Source of the DNA: Echria macrotheca
Lineage: Eukaryota; Ascomycota; Sordariomycetes; Sordariales; Schizotheciaceae
NCBI GenBank assembly: GCA_030411725.1
Contig: MU839834.1
Span: 496,001 to 560,000 of the forward strand
Direction of reading: 5' to 3'
Length of the DNA: 64,000 nucleotides
Shown: in pieces, positions 1 through 11,524 of the stretch
Layout of the letters: each line of letters opens with the position of its first letter
Numbering within the stretch: the stretch's first letter is position 1
Translations under genes and position numbers: made by a program
The notes under the pieces: model-generated
What the model saw: only the letters and a program-made list of their open reading frames with translations
Told to the model about the DNA's origin: nothing
Databases searched by the model: none

Positions 1-1163
1 GGACCGTCCATCTGAGAGGTCGGAAGTCCGTTCGTGTTATGAAGTTGATGTTGCTGCATCTGCTGCTGGTGACGTTGCTGCATATTCTGGCGATATTGCT
101 GCTGCTGTACATTTTGCGCGTTCATGGGTTGCTGGGGCTGTCCTGGGCGTGCGCCTTGCGGGGCCGCACTCCCTATCTGAGAGACCAGGCCGCTCTGGAT
201 AGCATTGATAGATGCTGCCGCTCTTGGGCCATACTGGGACTCCAAAGCCTGAGCGGCACGCTGCGCAGCCATGCCGCCGCGGGCGGCATTGGCATTGTTG
301 TAAGCCAAGGCCGGCTCCTGCTTGATCACGGGCTCCTTAGGCCCGAGAGGCTCCTGCTTTATGGCTATGCCGTTGCCATTGGCATGGGGATTGCCCGGGT
401 GCGACAGCGGCTGGGCGGATGTCTGGGGGCTCAAGGTCGACTGGGTGTAGGTGGCGGCCTGCTGTTGAGCCTGGACGGCAGAAGGGGGTGCTGCACTGGC
501 CGGCGCACTTTGAGCCGACGGCGGATCCGGCTTGGGATCCCATGGAAACTGGGCCACATTGAGTTGTGACAGCTTTTGTTGCCAGCCCTAGTGGTTGACC
601 ATGTCAGCAAATGAAAAAGGAGGCGCTGCAGAGGGGGCGTTTTGCTTGTGCCGGTGTCCCACTGGGAGCCACGTGATCCCCGATGTGCCCACCCAATGAA
701 AGGCCAGCAGATGGGAGTGAGGGGTCAGCCCGTCAGGCCGCCAGCCGACTTAAAAAGGGACCCAAAAAGCACCCACTCGCCCACCCCGACGCTGCTGCTC
801 TCCTCTCGTGTCCCAAAACTGCCAGCGCCCAGGCAGCAAGCATCACGCAGCGACTTCCCACTCGAGCCGACACTGCGTATCGCCATCCACACCGAAGACC
901 AACAATTCTCCAGTTGTGTATTTCAATTTCCCCATGACAGGGAATAGAAAGACAATTTCTGGGAGATGGGGGGAATGAAATGCACATCGAGACTGATGCC
1001 AGAAGACCGAGGGTCGAGAGACCAGGGGAGAGTATATCCTTACCTTCTTCAGTGCCTCCAGAACACCATCATCGACACCATTCTCCTCGAAGTCGACGCG
1101 CACCGAATTGATAACCTCGTTGATAATGTGGTCGTAGACCGCACCAACCGTTGCGTTCGACAT
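1..1163 (-). CDS. toa1: TFIIA large subunit (alpha/beta), 3'-truncated by window edge
   Basis: General transcription factor that, with the small TFIIA subunit, stabilises TBP on the TATA box. Exon 1 is 1163-1044 (40 codons, start MSNATVGAVYDH). It carries the N-terminal helical-bundle signature of TFIIA-alpha (IINEVINSVRVDFEENGVDD, then LEALKK). A 456-bp intron (1043-588, GTAAGG...TAG) is followed by exon 2 from 587, which reads GWQQKLSQLNVAQFPWDPKP in phase. This is the conserved continuation in fungal TFIIA. Exon 2 then becomes Q/A/P-rich linker, as expected, and runs open to base 1. The C-terminal acidic beta-barrel part lies outside the window. A longer in-frame start at 1274 exists, but the conserved domain begins at the chosen ATG. 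The family call is strong from both ends of the splice; the long intron is inferred from phase and homology. Confidence 0.88.
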
Positions 1164-2085
1164 CGCGATCGTTGCCGATGACGAAGTCGCCTTCGCGGGA
1201 GGGGTAAGAGAGTCCGGGGTTCTCCGCGAGACCGATGGGGTTTCCTCTGCGGCGTCGACGGCAACCGATGGCACGCTTGTCCGACTCTACGCCTCTAAAT
1301 CGACAGCCGGAATAGAGGAAGCGCGGTGCTTTGCGATGGCAGGTGGTGGTGATTGATGCTCAGCAGAAATGAGGGTTGGTGTTGCCAACGGCCGCCGCCT
1401 TCTGCCGGTCGCTGCCGGTCGCTCCCGCTCGAACTGGGCTCTCAGGTCACCTCGAGATGTTCTCAGTGCATTCTAGGTCGTGTGAATTTGTCTTTCTAGA
1501 GTGCGAAGGGCAATAGCTTGAGGGTTTGCAGTGGTGCGCCACAGCTCGTAGAAGTCGCTGGGTTGCCCTGTGTGAGATGTATCGGGTTAAGTTGCTAGAT
1601 ACGCCTGGCACTGCTTTGAAGTGTCGGTACCGGATTAGTCACCCGACCTCCTCCAACCGCAGCACAAGCCACATTCCCTCTTTGGGAATAGCGGGGCAAC
1701 TTTACCTTCCAACGGTAGTGGCAGGCGCACCCTGAAACTCTGGAATGTCAAGGTTCAAATCAGGTACTCCATCTTTCCTACAGTGATTATGCTACAACAC
1801 TGATCTATGTGATCTGTGACTATCTGGCGTGCTCCCACTCTGCATATCCGTGACCTCGTGGCGCTACCATCATTATTCATGACCAAGCAGATTCGTTTCA
1901 TTCCTGCAAAGCAATCCCATCGTGCCGCATTGCGGGTGAGCCCAGAACCCCCCCAACTCCGCGCTGAAATCGACCAAAGCAGGAACCCGCCAACCGATGA
2001 TGCCAGAAGGAACCTTTATACCTACCGTTGGCTTGTCGACTTGAGTCTGACATTGACCGGTCGTGGACGATCTGTCCGAGTCCGT
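1164..2085. other. Intergenic: TFIIA promoter side and Cdc20 3' side
   Basis: About 0.9 kb between the start of the TFIIA gene (minus) and the stop of Cdc20 (minus). It should hold the TFIIA promoter/5'UTR and the Cdc20 3'UTR and poly(A) signals. No coding ORF, RNA gene or clear repeat was recognised. Confidence 0.6.
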
Positions 2086-3932
2086 TTATCGGATCGTCAT
2101 CTGCTTGCTCATCTCCGCCTTGCTGGAAGCGCCGACACCAACACCAGCGCCCGAACCGGGCTTCTTCTCGAAGATCTTCCAGAACTTGAGACTCTCATCG
2201 GCAGCTATACAGTTGTCAGCCAGTCTTGTCGTGTCATCCATGAAGATATACTCGTACCTGCGGTGGCCAGCATTTGTCCATCTGGGCTGAGGCAGCTGTG
2301 GAGGACTCGGCTCTCGTGCGCCGGGATCTCCACGTTGCGGACCAGAGTGGGGTAGCTCCAGATGCTCAGCGAGTTGTCGGGGAAGCCGCTCGAGCTGACA
2401 ATCTCACGGTAGTGAGGGCTCCAGCGGAGGCTGGTGACCTGGGAACCCGTGTCGATGCTGTTGACGCGTGCACCGGACGTGGTGTTCCAGAAGTGGATGT
2501 GACGGTCGTACGAGCCGCCTCCAGTAGCGAGAAGGTTCATGTTCCATGGGCACCAAGCCAAAGCCTTGACGGCCGCCTTGTGGTTGGTCTTGGTGAACTT
2601 GGGAACCGCCAGAGACCGAGCGTCCCAGATGGAGACGAGGTTGTCATTGCCACCGGTGGCCAGCTGAGCACCGTCCGACCGCCACTCCAGGCCGCAGACC
2701 TCGGAAGTGTGCGAAACCAGCTCGGCAACCTTGTGCTCGGCGATGCGGACATCGTGGTTGAAGACGAGACCGCTACGGGCGCCGGTCGAAAGAAGGTGCT
2801 TGCTCCACCCCATGACGCCAACACGGGTGTCATGGCCGAACATGCTGCGGATCTTGACGCCCTCGGAGACATCCCAGATCTGAACCTCGCCAGTGCCGAG
2901 GCCGACGCCAACGTAGGCACCGTCACCGGACCACTTGACACTGCTGACATAGGTATCGGGGCTGGTCTCGAGAAGGCAGCTGACCGAGCCCTCGTCGGCA
3001 GACCAGACGTAGACGTTGCGCTCCAGTCCAATGGCGACCTGGTTGCCAGAGCTCCAGTCGAGGAGATTGAGGTAGTAGTCGTCAATGAGTCCAGGAGCAT
3101 CAAGGACACGCTCAGGGGCAGTTGCGACACGGCGCTTGAACTGGGTCGCACTGGCGGTCGCAGGCTTGAGAGGACGGTTGTATTGTTGACGAAGGTCGGT
3201 GGGCTTCGAGGATTCGGGAGGGGCGGGCTTGAACTGCAGGATGCGAGTATTGAGGTTGACACCGCAAGCGTTGGCTAGGGAGTCCTGATACGCGACGGTA
3301 TTGGGCGAAGGGCGCGAGTACGAAGCAGGCTCCTCGTCATCGCCGAGGTTCAGAGACTCCAAAGCAGCAATCGCATCGTCCGTGGCAGACGCAAGAAGAG
3401 CCGAACCATCGCCATTGCGGGACTTGGGCCGCTGCTTGTCCTGGAAGTCTAGCTTCCCAGACCCGCCGTTGGCGATGGCGGAGCTCGCGCCACGGTTCGG
3501 GATGAAACGATCGCCGGCGTAGCTGATGGTAGTCTTGGATGCCTTTTGTCTGAGATGGCCCTTCTTCTTTGTGCTTGCCGGGGTCTTGCTGTGGGCACCG
3601 GTGCCGGTGAGAGTAAAATCCGACACACCAAGCTCGAGCGCCTTGCGAGGGGTCGAAACACCACGGGCAATGTTGGACTTGGGCGAGTCGCGGTGGTTCT
3701 TGGAGGTTGACCGAGCGAGGTGGGCCTGGAAGCTCCCCTGGTACACGGATCGGGATGATGCCCGCTGGCCGTCATTGCTGGACTTCTCTGGGGTGAAGGG
3801 GGAGGAGTTCAGGTTTACAGGGATGGTGCGCCCACGGGGAGAAGGTGTGAGGGGCATCCGTCCGCCAGCGGTACGGGATGAGAAGAGCCCAGCATGGGAC
3901 TTGAGGGGGGTTGATACTGATGCCGTAGCCAT
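2086..3932 (-). CDS. cdc20: Cdc20/Fizzy/Slp1 WD40 activator of the anaphase-promoting complex
   Basis: Activator and substrate receptor of APC/C for securin and mitotic cyclin destruction, and target of the spindle checkpoint. Exons are 3932-2258 and 2204-2086, with a 53-bp intron (GTACGA...TAG); the product is 597 aa. The N-terminus is Ser/Thr/Pro-rich with several SP/TP sites. The C-box DRFIPNR is at about 141-147, and an ILQFKP (KILR-like) motif is near 232. A seven-bladed WD40 propeller covers about 265-580 (blade sequences such as LNLLDWSSGNQVAIGL, VSIWDAR and LSIWSYPTL). The second exon completes the last blade (AADESLKFWKIF) and ends in MTIR, giving the C-terminal Ile-Arg tail that docks on APC/C. 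DDYYLNLLDW favours Cdc20 over Cdh1. The gene is divergent from the Ral2-like gene across a shared 0.8-kb promoter. Confidence 0.95.
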
Positions 3933-4741
3933 TGTGACTGTGCTGCACGGTATCGAATATCTCCAACAATGTCGAGTAGAGTGTGCTGGAGAGGATTGAG
4001 CGGGATGGGAGTCGATCGTCGAACGAGCTCCAAGAGACTCAAGCTAATGGTTCCTGGATGGTTAGTATTTTGTGTCGTTTGTTCGATAATCGAAAATGGC
4101 CTTGACGAAACGGCTCGAAGTCTGAGGGCGACCAGGCGGCTCCGATGAGCGGGCTGATCTAGCGGACTTGAAGAGGGCTGCGTGCAAGACTGGCAATTGA
4201 TTGTGTGGATTTGGAAGCGCGGGCGGAAGAGAGAGAAGTGAGGGGTTTGCGGATTCAAGGATGATGGTGGAAGTGAGGAAGGAAAGATGGAAGCTGTGAA
4301 CGAGGCAGGAGCAGCTTTAAATGTTTACCTGGGTTGACGGGACAACCTGAGCGAGATGGGCGCCCCACCTCGCAGCCTTGCTCCCAGCTGTCGTCTGGCG
4401 CGGGGCAGCTGGGGGGCTGAGACGCTTGGACCAGGCGCAAGCCCCTTGTCAAGATTGGCAACCGCCAACTCTTGGCGCTACGCCAGGAAGAGCATTGCTG
4501 AGAAGTCACTTCGCTCCTGCTCTTTGTGCATCCGGACTTGTCACCCGAGGAATCCCATAAGAAAGAACTCCAAAGCCTTGCCGTTGCGTGCGACGTAGGC
4601 TCTTGGTCTACAGCGTCCCGACTCGAGTGCGATGCGCCGGCTGAACGCGTCCAATCCCCAGCGATCCGCCCAATCCCAGCCCAGTTTGTGATTTTTGCCA
4701 GTCCTGGTCGCTCAATCAACCACCCCCTCCCCCCCTGGACC
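3933..4741. promoter_or_regulatory. Shared divergent promoter of cdc20 and the ral2-like gene
   Basis: The 809 bp separate two start codons pointing away from each other, so both core promoters and both 5'UTRs must lie here. Open frames in this interval are short and unlike any family known to me. No confident TATA box or named transcription-factor site was assigned. Confidence 0.6.
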
Positions 4742-7058
4742 ATGGCACATTCCCATCCCTCGACACCACTCGCGCCGGCTCCCGGTACCAGTTCGTCCCT
4801 CTTTGGCGGGCTAGCTGCCTCAATGACTTCGACGTCGAACCCGGCTTCCGCCGCATCGTCAAACAACACGTACATCATGCCCAACTCGCCGTTGAAGAAC
4901 CGGGCAACCATGGACGGCTATCGGCCCAAGGTCACCCGCACCCTCGGCCAGCGCCCCGCGTGTCTGGTGAATGCGTCGGTCACTTACTGTGGCAACAACC
5001 AGATCTACGCCTTTGGCGGCTTCGACCAGTACACGGACGAGGTCTACAACCATGTTCTGAGGCTAGACCTGGTGAGCCATCAGTGGAATTTGGTCGACAA
5101 CTATGGCGACATCCCCGGCGTCCGAATGGGTTTGTCTCCCCTGTCTGACGATCTGCGTATTGGCACTGACACCATTCTGCACAGGACACACCGCCACCCT
5201 TTACAAGGGCGACAAACTCCTCGTCTTCGGCGGGGAGAACGAACACCGCACATATCTATCCGATCTCATCATATTCGACCTCAAAACGGCCCACTGGACA
5301 CAGCCTCAAGTATCGGGCCCGATACCTAAGGGACGGGCACGCCACGCCGCAGTTTTGCACGAAGACAAGCTCTTTATCGTCGGCGGCATAACCGGCCACG
5401 ACAACTATGTCCTCGACGACATTTGCTACTTGGATCTCAAGACCTTCACTTGGTCGAGAGCCTGGCGCTTTGTTGGCCGCTTCGACCACTCGGCCTACAT
5501 CTGGAGCGACAAGGTTTGGGTATACGGCGGGTTGAGCGAAGACATGGACAAAGTTAGTGATCTTTGGTGGTTGGACCTTAAGGGAAGCCCGGCCTTTGAT
5601 TCGCCGCCGCAGGTTGGCACGTTTGACCGCTCTGGACTGGCCCGCAATGCCTCGTCGCCCCGACAGCCGTACCCTGCTTCCCAATCGCCCGTGGTAGGGA
5701 CCTCCGGCTACGCAGCCAACTCGAGAACCGCTCAGGTGAATCCACCGTCCTTCCAGCTCAAAACCTACGCTCCCCCGGCACCCGGTATCATATCCGCGCT
5801 GAAGTTCGTTGGCGGGCCCAACGTCCCGTCGCAAATGCAAGGCATCCATTTCCATGTCTACTCCTCGGGCACTCTTCTGGATTTTGTCACGCCTGCTGCG
5901 ACCATCACGTCCCGGGAATGCTCGCTTTCAGCTTTGGATCTGGGCGCCCTGCGATGGCAGAAGCTTGCCGAGGGCCGCGAGATTTTCAAGTCGGGCTATC
6001 GGTGGCACTATTGCACCATGAATGAAGATGGCACCAAAGCCTGGTTGCTTGGTTGTCCAACGGATGCTGGGGCACTTGATATGGGGGGCAACGCACTCGA
6101 AGAGTATCTTTCCGACATCATGGAGATAGACTTGCGCCGCTACGGGTTTTTGGGCGAGAACTTCGCCGGTGAGCCACGAACCGACCTTGTACGCCCGTCC
6201 TCACGAGCCCGCCACCGAGAGGTGCCGTCCAAGGGCCTCGGCGCAGATCTCGCGAAGCTCTTCAATCAACCTCCGGAGACCGGCAGTGGCACGGACTTCA
6301 TCGTGACGGCACTTTCCAACGAGTACGACGAGGAAGCGATCGTGGGCTCGGCTCTCGTCCACAGTGCTGACCAAGAAGATGGTGATCAGGCATGGCTGTC
6401 CCCAGACGCCCCCACCTCGCCGCCAATTCATGTCCACAGGCTTATTCTCCAAGCCCGCTGGCCGCACTTTGCCCGTCTCTGGTCCAGCCAAATGGCGGAG
6501 TTCCATACCAAAAAGATGCATATACCCGAGCCGTATACCGTTGTGAGGGCATTTTTATACTATTTGTACACCGACCGCATAGATCCGAGCTCGGATGACG
6601 ATGAGAACGCCACTGCCGACCTCTCCGATGTCGCGGGCCTGCTCGTCATGTCGAACATCTACAACATCCCGCACCTCCGTCTTCTGTGTGTGAACAGATT
6701 GAGCAAAGAGCTCGATGTGGACCACGCTTGCATCATCTGGTTCTGTGCAAGTATCGCAAACGAGGAGTGGCTGCGTAAGCGAGCAGCAAGCTTCTGCATG
6801 ACACACTGGGGCCGGATCGTGCGAACTGTCGGGTTCCAGCGTCTGTCCCGCACCGCGCTGGTAGAGCTGTCGCAGGAGATCGACATGGAAGGCCGGGTTA
6901 TAGGTGGTGACGAGCTTGACATGATGGTGGGTGGCATCGACGGCCGCTTCAACGATGGGTCTTCGGCTATTTCGAGGCGAAAGGAGAGCATCAGTAGCAA
7001 CCAGACGCAGATGCTTGAGAGCGAAGTGGATGAGGATGAAGGCATGGAGATGAACTGA
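4742..7058 (+). CDS. ral2: Ral2-like protein: kelch propeller plus BTB domain
   Basis: Exons are 4742-5129 and 5185-7058, joined across a 55-bp intron (GTTTGT...CACAG) in phase (VRMG|HTATLYKG); 753 aa. Residues about 75-235 contain kelch repeats with the usual GG and Y/W pattern (IYAFGGFDQYTDEV, KLLVFGGENEH, KLFIVGGITGHDNYVLDD, VWVYGGLSEDM). A variable, partly disordered middle follows. The C-terminal third holds a BTB/POZ-like region (IHVHRLILQARWPHFARLW ... AFLYYLYTDRIDP ... LLVMSNIYNIPHLRLLCVNRL). Kelch followed by BTB is the architecture of fission yeast Ral2, needed for Ras1 activation, and of animal LZTR1. A Ras-pathway role is inferred from architecture only. The start follows a pyrimidine-rich leader (CCCTGGACCATGG). 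The C-terminus is acidic (SEVDEDEGMEMN). Confidence 0.8.
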
Positions 7059-7574
7059 ACGCAGACCCCTGAATCAACCTAGACCCGCTCTAGAGCCCTT
7101 TGGATCATGGCTTTCGGGTATCTATTTCGACCAGTAGCACCTGGCGTGCTTAGCGTCGTAACTTTTCTTTGTATTGTCTCTCCTTGTCTGGGTCTTGGCT
7201 GTACGGATTTGACTGCATGGAATCGGAATCGGACAGGGGGAGATGATGTGCATGTTGTTAAATGAATGAGATATGGGATGGTCGGGGCATTGCGCGGCGT
7301 CTGGTCTGTCTGTCTGTCGGGATGGGTGCGGTCTGGCGGTTTGGAAGTCACTCTGGTCGGTTCGCATTCGAGAGAGCAAGGTTACGGAGACCGGTATCAT
7401 AGAGAACTCACCATTTTTACATGTAGAGTTTTATTCTTACCTGTCCAAATGTTCGTTGTGGTGTCGGAATAGAAACTGTACTAGAAATGCCCTTGCGAGT
7501 GACTGTAGCCTCTTAACCTGTAGCCTCCTGAATACGTGATATTCTCTTGAGACCGAGACTGAGCGACTGGACCC

Positions 7575-7610
7575 GGAGGAGAGTAGGGAGGAGAGTAGGG
7601 AGGAGGGTAG
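7575..7610. repeat. 12-bp tandem repeat, three copies, G-rich
   Basis: Unit GGAGGAGAGTAG occurs twice perfectly and a third time with one A-to-G change, followed directly by a GGGG run. The purine strand has regularly spaced G pairs and triplets and could fold into a G-quadruplex. Confidence 0.85.
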
Positions 7611-8510
7611 GGGGTTTCATGTTGGAATTGAGGCAACGATTCCTTGCCGGTTCGAGGGTATGGTTGATATTGGTGTGAAAGAATCTTTTGATGAGGGAAA
7701 ACAGTTTGCTCCGAGCTAGCTAACTTATATCTAGTTGATGAGGCGGATTTTTTTGCTCTAGGCTTACCTGACAGTGAGTACGGATTATTGGTGCGGGAAA
7801 GCTTGAAAACAAAACTCAGCTGCATCCGCGCTGAGTGACTGTACATACATAGAGCTCAGTTGACACGGGAGAAAACAATAGTGTTAAAAGGCTTTTTATT
7901 TAGCGAAACAGGGATCGTCCAGCATCTTCTTGTCACACACAGCTGGTCTATCAACATTCTCAAAAAAGAACCACGACTTTTTTTTTCCAACCCGCCCAAC
8001 CACCCAACCCGCTTTATGCGCCGATGAAGAAAAAAAACGACCAAAAAAAACCCACACTCCCCTTCGCACGCCGGGTAGGAAGGATCCGCTCGATAGGTAG
8101 CCTTGGGAAAAGACAACCGGGAACCAGACCAGGCCAAGACGGCTTGACCGGTCCGGTCCGGTTCCCATGCCCTTTGGCCAGGCAAACGCTAATACCACCC
8201 GGTCCCGTGCTGGGATCTACCGACCATTTTCACGTCCTTTTTTTCTCTCCCTCCCTCGCAAAACCTATCAAAGCCCACTGCCATCTTACAACCAGACGAA
8301 AGATGAAAAGATGCAACGCGTAGCGATGGAACAGCTTCTCCTCGAAAGGAACAGACATGACAGTCAGTTCCCGAGCCGTCCAGGCCTGAGCGCGAAAAGA
8401 GAAAACAGGAAATACAACCACGTCTAAAAGAGCCGCCAACCATCCATCGTATGATACGTTCACACCAAATATCCTCTCTCTTGCGCCTCTTCCGAAAATC
8501 CGTGTTCCTC

Positions 8511-8526
8511 GGGGGGGGGGGGGGGG
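8511..8526. repeat. Homopolymer run of 16 G
   Basis: An uninterrupted G tract in the intergenic region downstream of sfp1. It is length-unstable by nature and a likely sequencing/assembly weak point. Confidence 0.9.
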
Positions 8527-9210
8527 AGGATGATGTTATTAGGGGAAATGGGGGAAATAGTGGTATGGGGGTGTGGAGTGAAAGTTTGTAAGGCGAACAG
8601 AAGAACAGCTAACGAGCTTCTAAAACCCAATCCGACCAAGTCGACATCCCAGCATCCTCGAAAACTCCGTGGCTCAGCACAACCCTGTCTAGAAATTCGT
8701 GTCTTCGTCTCTGTCGTCCCTGTTGTGTTCCCGTCTAGAGCCCCCTTGGGGGGGTCACGTAGCTGCCGGTTCGCCAAACTGGCGGGCTGGAGCGATGTGG
8801 CCGTATCAAGGTTGCCATAAAACCCCAAGTACCTTTCCGGCCGAACCGTCGGGAGGGGAGCTGGGACTCAGAAACTGAACGCCAAAGGGTGTAGAATAGG
8901 AGCCGACCAACCGAAAGGGGCTAGCAATCCTGCTGCGGCCGGCGAGACTTGAAAGTAAAGTGAGTGGGTATCAGTCTTGAGTCCAACCTTCTATCTCTCA
9001 AGGGGTATATGTCGACAAGTGCGCCTAGCGACGCTTCCGCACCTCCGTGATGCAATATCAGTTCGCCAAGACATGGGGAAACGCCTGTCAAAATGCTGAA
9101 AAAGTGCTAAAAGCCAAAGGAAAGGCGAATCGATAATCCGACAAATGTAGACAATACGTTGTGGTCGTGGGGGTTGCTGAAAGCGATACGTGTAAACCAG
9201 CTGCTGGTTC

Positions 9211-11524
9211 TCATTGATATTCCTCGTTGATGTTGGGAAGATTCTGTTGTTGGAGCGCAAATATCGCAGCGGGATTGGAGATCATCGAATTCAGGATGGT
9301 CTGGTGCTGGGCCCTGGTTTCGGGATCGCACATCGGCGAGTGCTGCTTGTGCTATAGATATCCAGGTTAGACTTTGCGCCGAAGACGATCGACGGCCACT
9401 TACATATTTGAGTCCGTTAAGATTTTTATATCTCTTTCCGCAAACGTCACACTTGAAGGGCTTCTCCTTCTCCATCCCAAGCGTACCCGGATAGGGAGCA
9501 CTAGTCTCCGGGTTGACGATGGAAAAGGTACCATCGCCGTTCTCGTGGAGCTGTTGTGTGGAATGACCATGAGTCTTGTGGTACCTGCAGGCTTTTGTTA
9601 GCGACTCCAACCAACAAAGGGGGGCCCGCTGAGAACGTTTCGGGTCCGCACAACTTACTTCAGACCATTCTGGTTTTTATAGGCCTTCTCACATCCGATC
9701 ACAGGGCACCTGAACGGCTTTGGTTCTTCGTTCGGCGGCATCATCAGAGCGGTCATCTGTTGCAGAATCATGGCCGGATCGGTTCCTGGTGGCAGCTGGC
9801 TCAAATCCAAGTTCATAGCAGCCAGCTGTTGCTGCAGCTGCTGTTGCATTTGTAACTGCTGTTCAAGGGCCCGCTGCTGACTGGTCATCTGTGCCGTGCC
9901 GCCGGGGCTGTAGAGCCGTTTGGCTGGGTCGTCGATGGTACCGGGAACCCCAAAGGCAAGCCCGCCCAGCTGTGAGGTATTCAAATTGAGATTGCCCAGG
10001 TTCATCTTCATCGGCATACCCGGGATCTCATCATCTTCGTCCCCGTTCTCCTGGCCGAACTGTCCTCGCTGCGGTATGCCGTGCTGGGTTGTCAGAGTGG
10101 GTGTGTTCACGGACGAAACTGTTGGGTTGTTCTGGAAACCAAAGCTGACACCTGCCGGCGTCGGCGGCTGGGATGTGCGGAGGGCCTGGCGGGGCAGGCC
10201 GGCGCTGTTCAATTGCAGCTGAGGTCTTTGTTGTTGCCCAAAGAGCTGGCGGGTTTGTTGGATGGTGCGCTGACTGTCATCCATATCCATAGGCCCGACA
10301 GCATCGTCCAGTTCCATATCGCCGACCGCATCGAGCTCATCATTCATGTGGGACATGAGGTTTTTTTGCATACCGCCCGGCATCTGTTGCTGCCGCATCA
10401 TCTGCCCGATACCACCAATGCCCATACCCGCGCCCGCGGCCCCAGCTGTCCGTTGCTGCTGGTATCCCTGCATCGGCTGTGCCGCCTGCTGGGCCCTGCC
10501 CGCCGTCGGGGCCGGGGTTGCTCTCGCAGCACCGGGGGCTCGCGAATTCCCTTGCGCGGCGCCGAAGAAGTCAACATTCCTCGAGGGGGTGGGGTTCGTC
10601 GTGTGATGCTCCTCGTAGTGTTGCAGCAGATCGTGGAGCGTGGGCCAAGTCCGATCACAGCAGGTAAAGTCGCGCATAAAGTTCGCTTCCAACTTGGGGA
10701 TATACGAAGACGAGTGGTAGGAAGGCGACTGCTGGTTGAAGTAGGGTGAGGTTCCAGTCATCATCATACTGCGAGAAAAGGTCAGAAAAGGGCTCCGAGA
10801 CAGCGACCGCCATTGTCTCGACAGGCGAGGACCCGGCGCAGCGGCGGCCGCGTGGGCATGCGGCGTGCGCGGCAACATATGAGACTTACTCGTCCTTAAT
10901 GAAACTGCCGAACGAAAGGCCTCCCCAGCTCATGCCACCGCCCATCAAACTACCGGCGAGACTCTCGCGACGTCCGCGGTTAGCGTGCTCGCGATTTGGG
11001 TTCGCCATCGAGATAGGCTTCGCGCCGGCGCTCACGAAGGAATCCTGGCGACTGCGGCCCATGGCCGAGTCGAAACCGGGACCTGTCGTCATGTCGATGT
11101 CGTTGTCGGCGTCGTTGTCGGGAGATACGAGCGAAGAGATGAACTGGTCGCGATCGAGGCTGCGATTGAAATCGGGGGCCGCGAAGAGTTCGTCGTCAGC
11201 GGTGGCAACCAAGGCGAAGTCTGGATTGCGCGCCGTCGGCGATGCGGAGGCGGAATCCCAGGTCGAGGCACTGTGATCAATCGGCTTGGACGCGACGTGC
11301 CTGGAAAGACTGGAGCGACCGAAGAAGGGGGAACTGGGGGTTGCCGGCTGCGGTGTCAGGGACGGGGAGCGGGAGGAGTTGTTGGAGGGCGAATGGAAAG
11401 CGGGAGGGTGGGCGCCGCCAGAATTATTTCCAGTGCCGGTGCCAACGACGGTGCTGGGCTCCGCAGCCTCCGCAGCCTCGGGGCTCCGACTCGAATTAAA
11501 CCACCCAGGAAGGGTCAGCGGCAT
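9211..11524 (-). CDS. sfp1: Sfp1-type split C2H2 zinc-finger transcription factor
   Basis: In yeast Sfp1 links TOR/PKA signalling to ribosomal-protein and ribosome-biogenesis genes. Four exons: 11524-10890, 10768-9659, 9584-9404 and 9351-9211. The splice phases fit: FIKD|MMMTG, NGLK|YHKTHG and GLKY|HKQHS. The product is about 688 aa. A degenerate finger (DFTCCDRTWPTLHDLLQHYEEH, quoted from its C to its H) lies near residues 240-260. A long Q/M/P-rich region follows, and then the two diagnostic C-terminal fingers: CPVIGCEKAYKNQNGLKYHK and CDVCGKRYKNLNGLKYHKQH, separated by an NPETSAPYPG linker. The second and third introns both cut the fingers at the conserved GLK(Y)H position. The gene ends NINEEYQ. 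The family call is strong; the transcriptional targets are inferred from yeast. Confidence 0.87.

Larger units (their letters stand above)
7059..9210. other. Convergent 3' region between ral2-like gene and sfp1
   Basis: The two flanking genes end towards each other, so this 2.15 kb holds both 3'UTRs and termination signals. It contains a three-copy 12-bp repeat at 7575-7610 and a 16-base G run at 8511-8526. Open frames here are short, low-complexity and mutually overlapping. None was accepted as a gene. Confidence 0.55.

Noticed and set aside
1751..1765. B-box-like GGTTCAAATC, possible tRNA
   Set aside because: No matching T-stem, acceptor stem or A-box around it.
2274..3278. 334-codon plus-strand open frame opposite cdc20
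   Set aside because: Exact antisense of WD40 coding sequence; its composition is that expected of a reverse-complemented GC-rich gene and it has no domain of its own.
7481..7846. 121-codon minus-strand frame ending in a Tyr/Pro repeat (YPPPYSPPYSPP)
   Set aside because: The Pro/Tyr repeat is only the translation of the 12-bp DNA repeat. The rest has no family resemblance, and it lies in a convergent 3' region.
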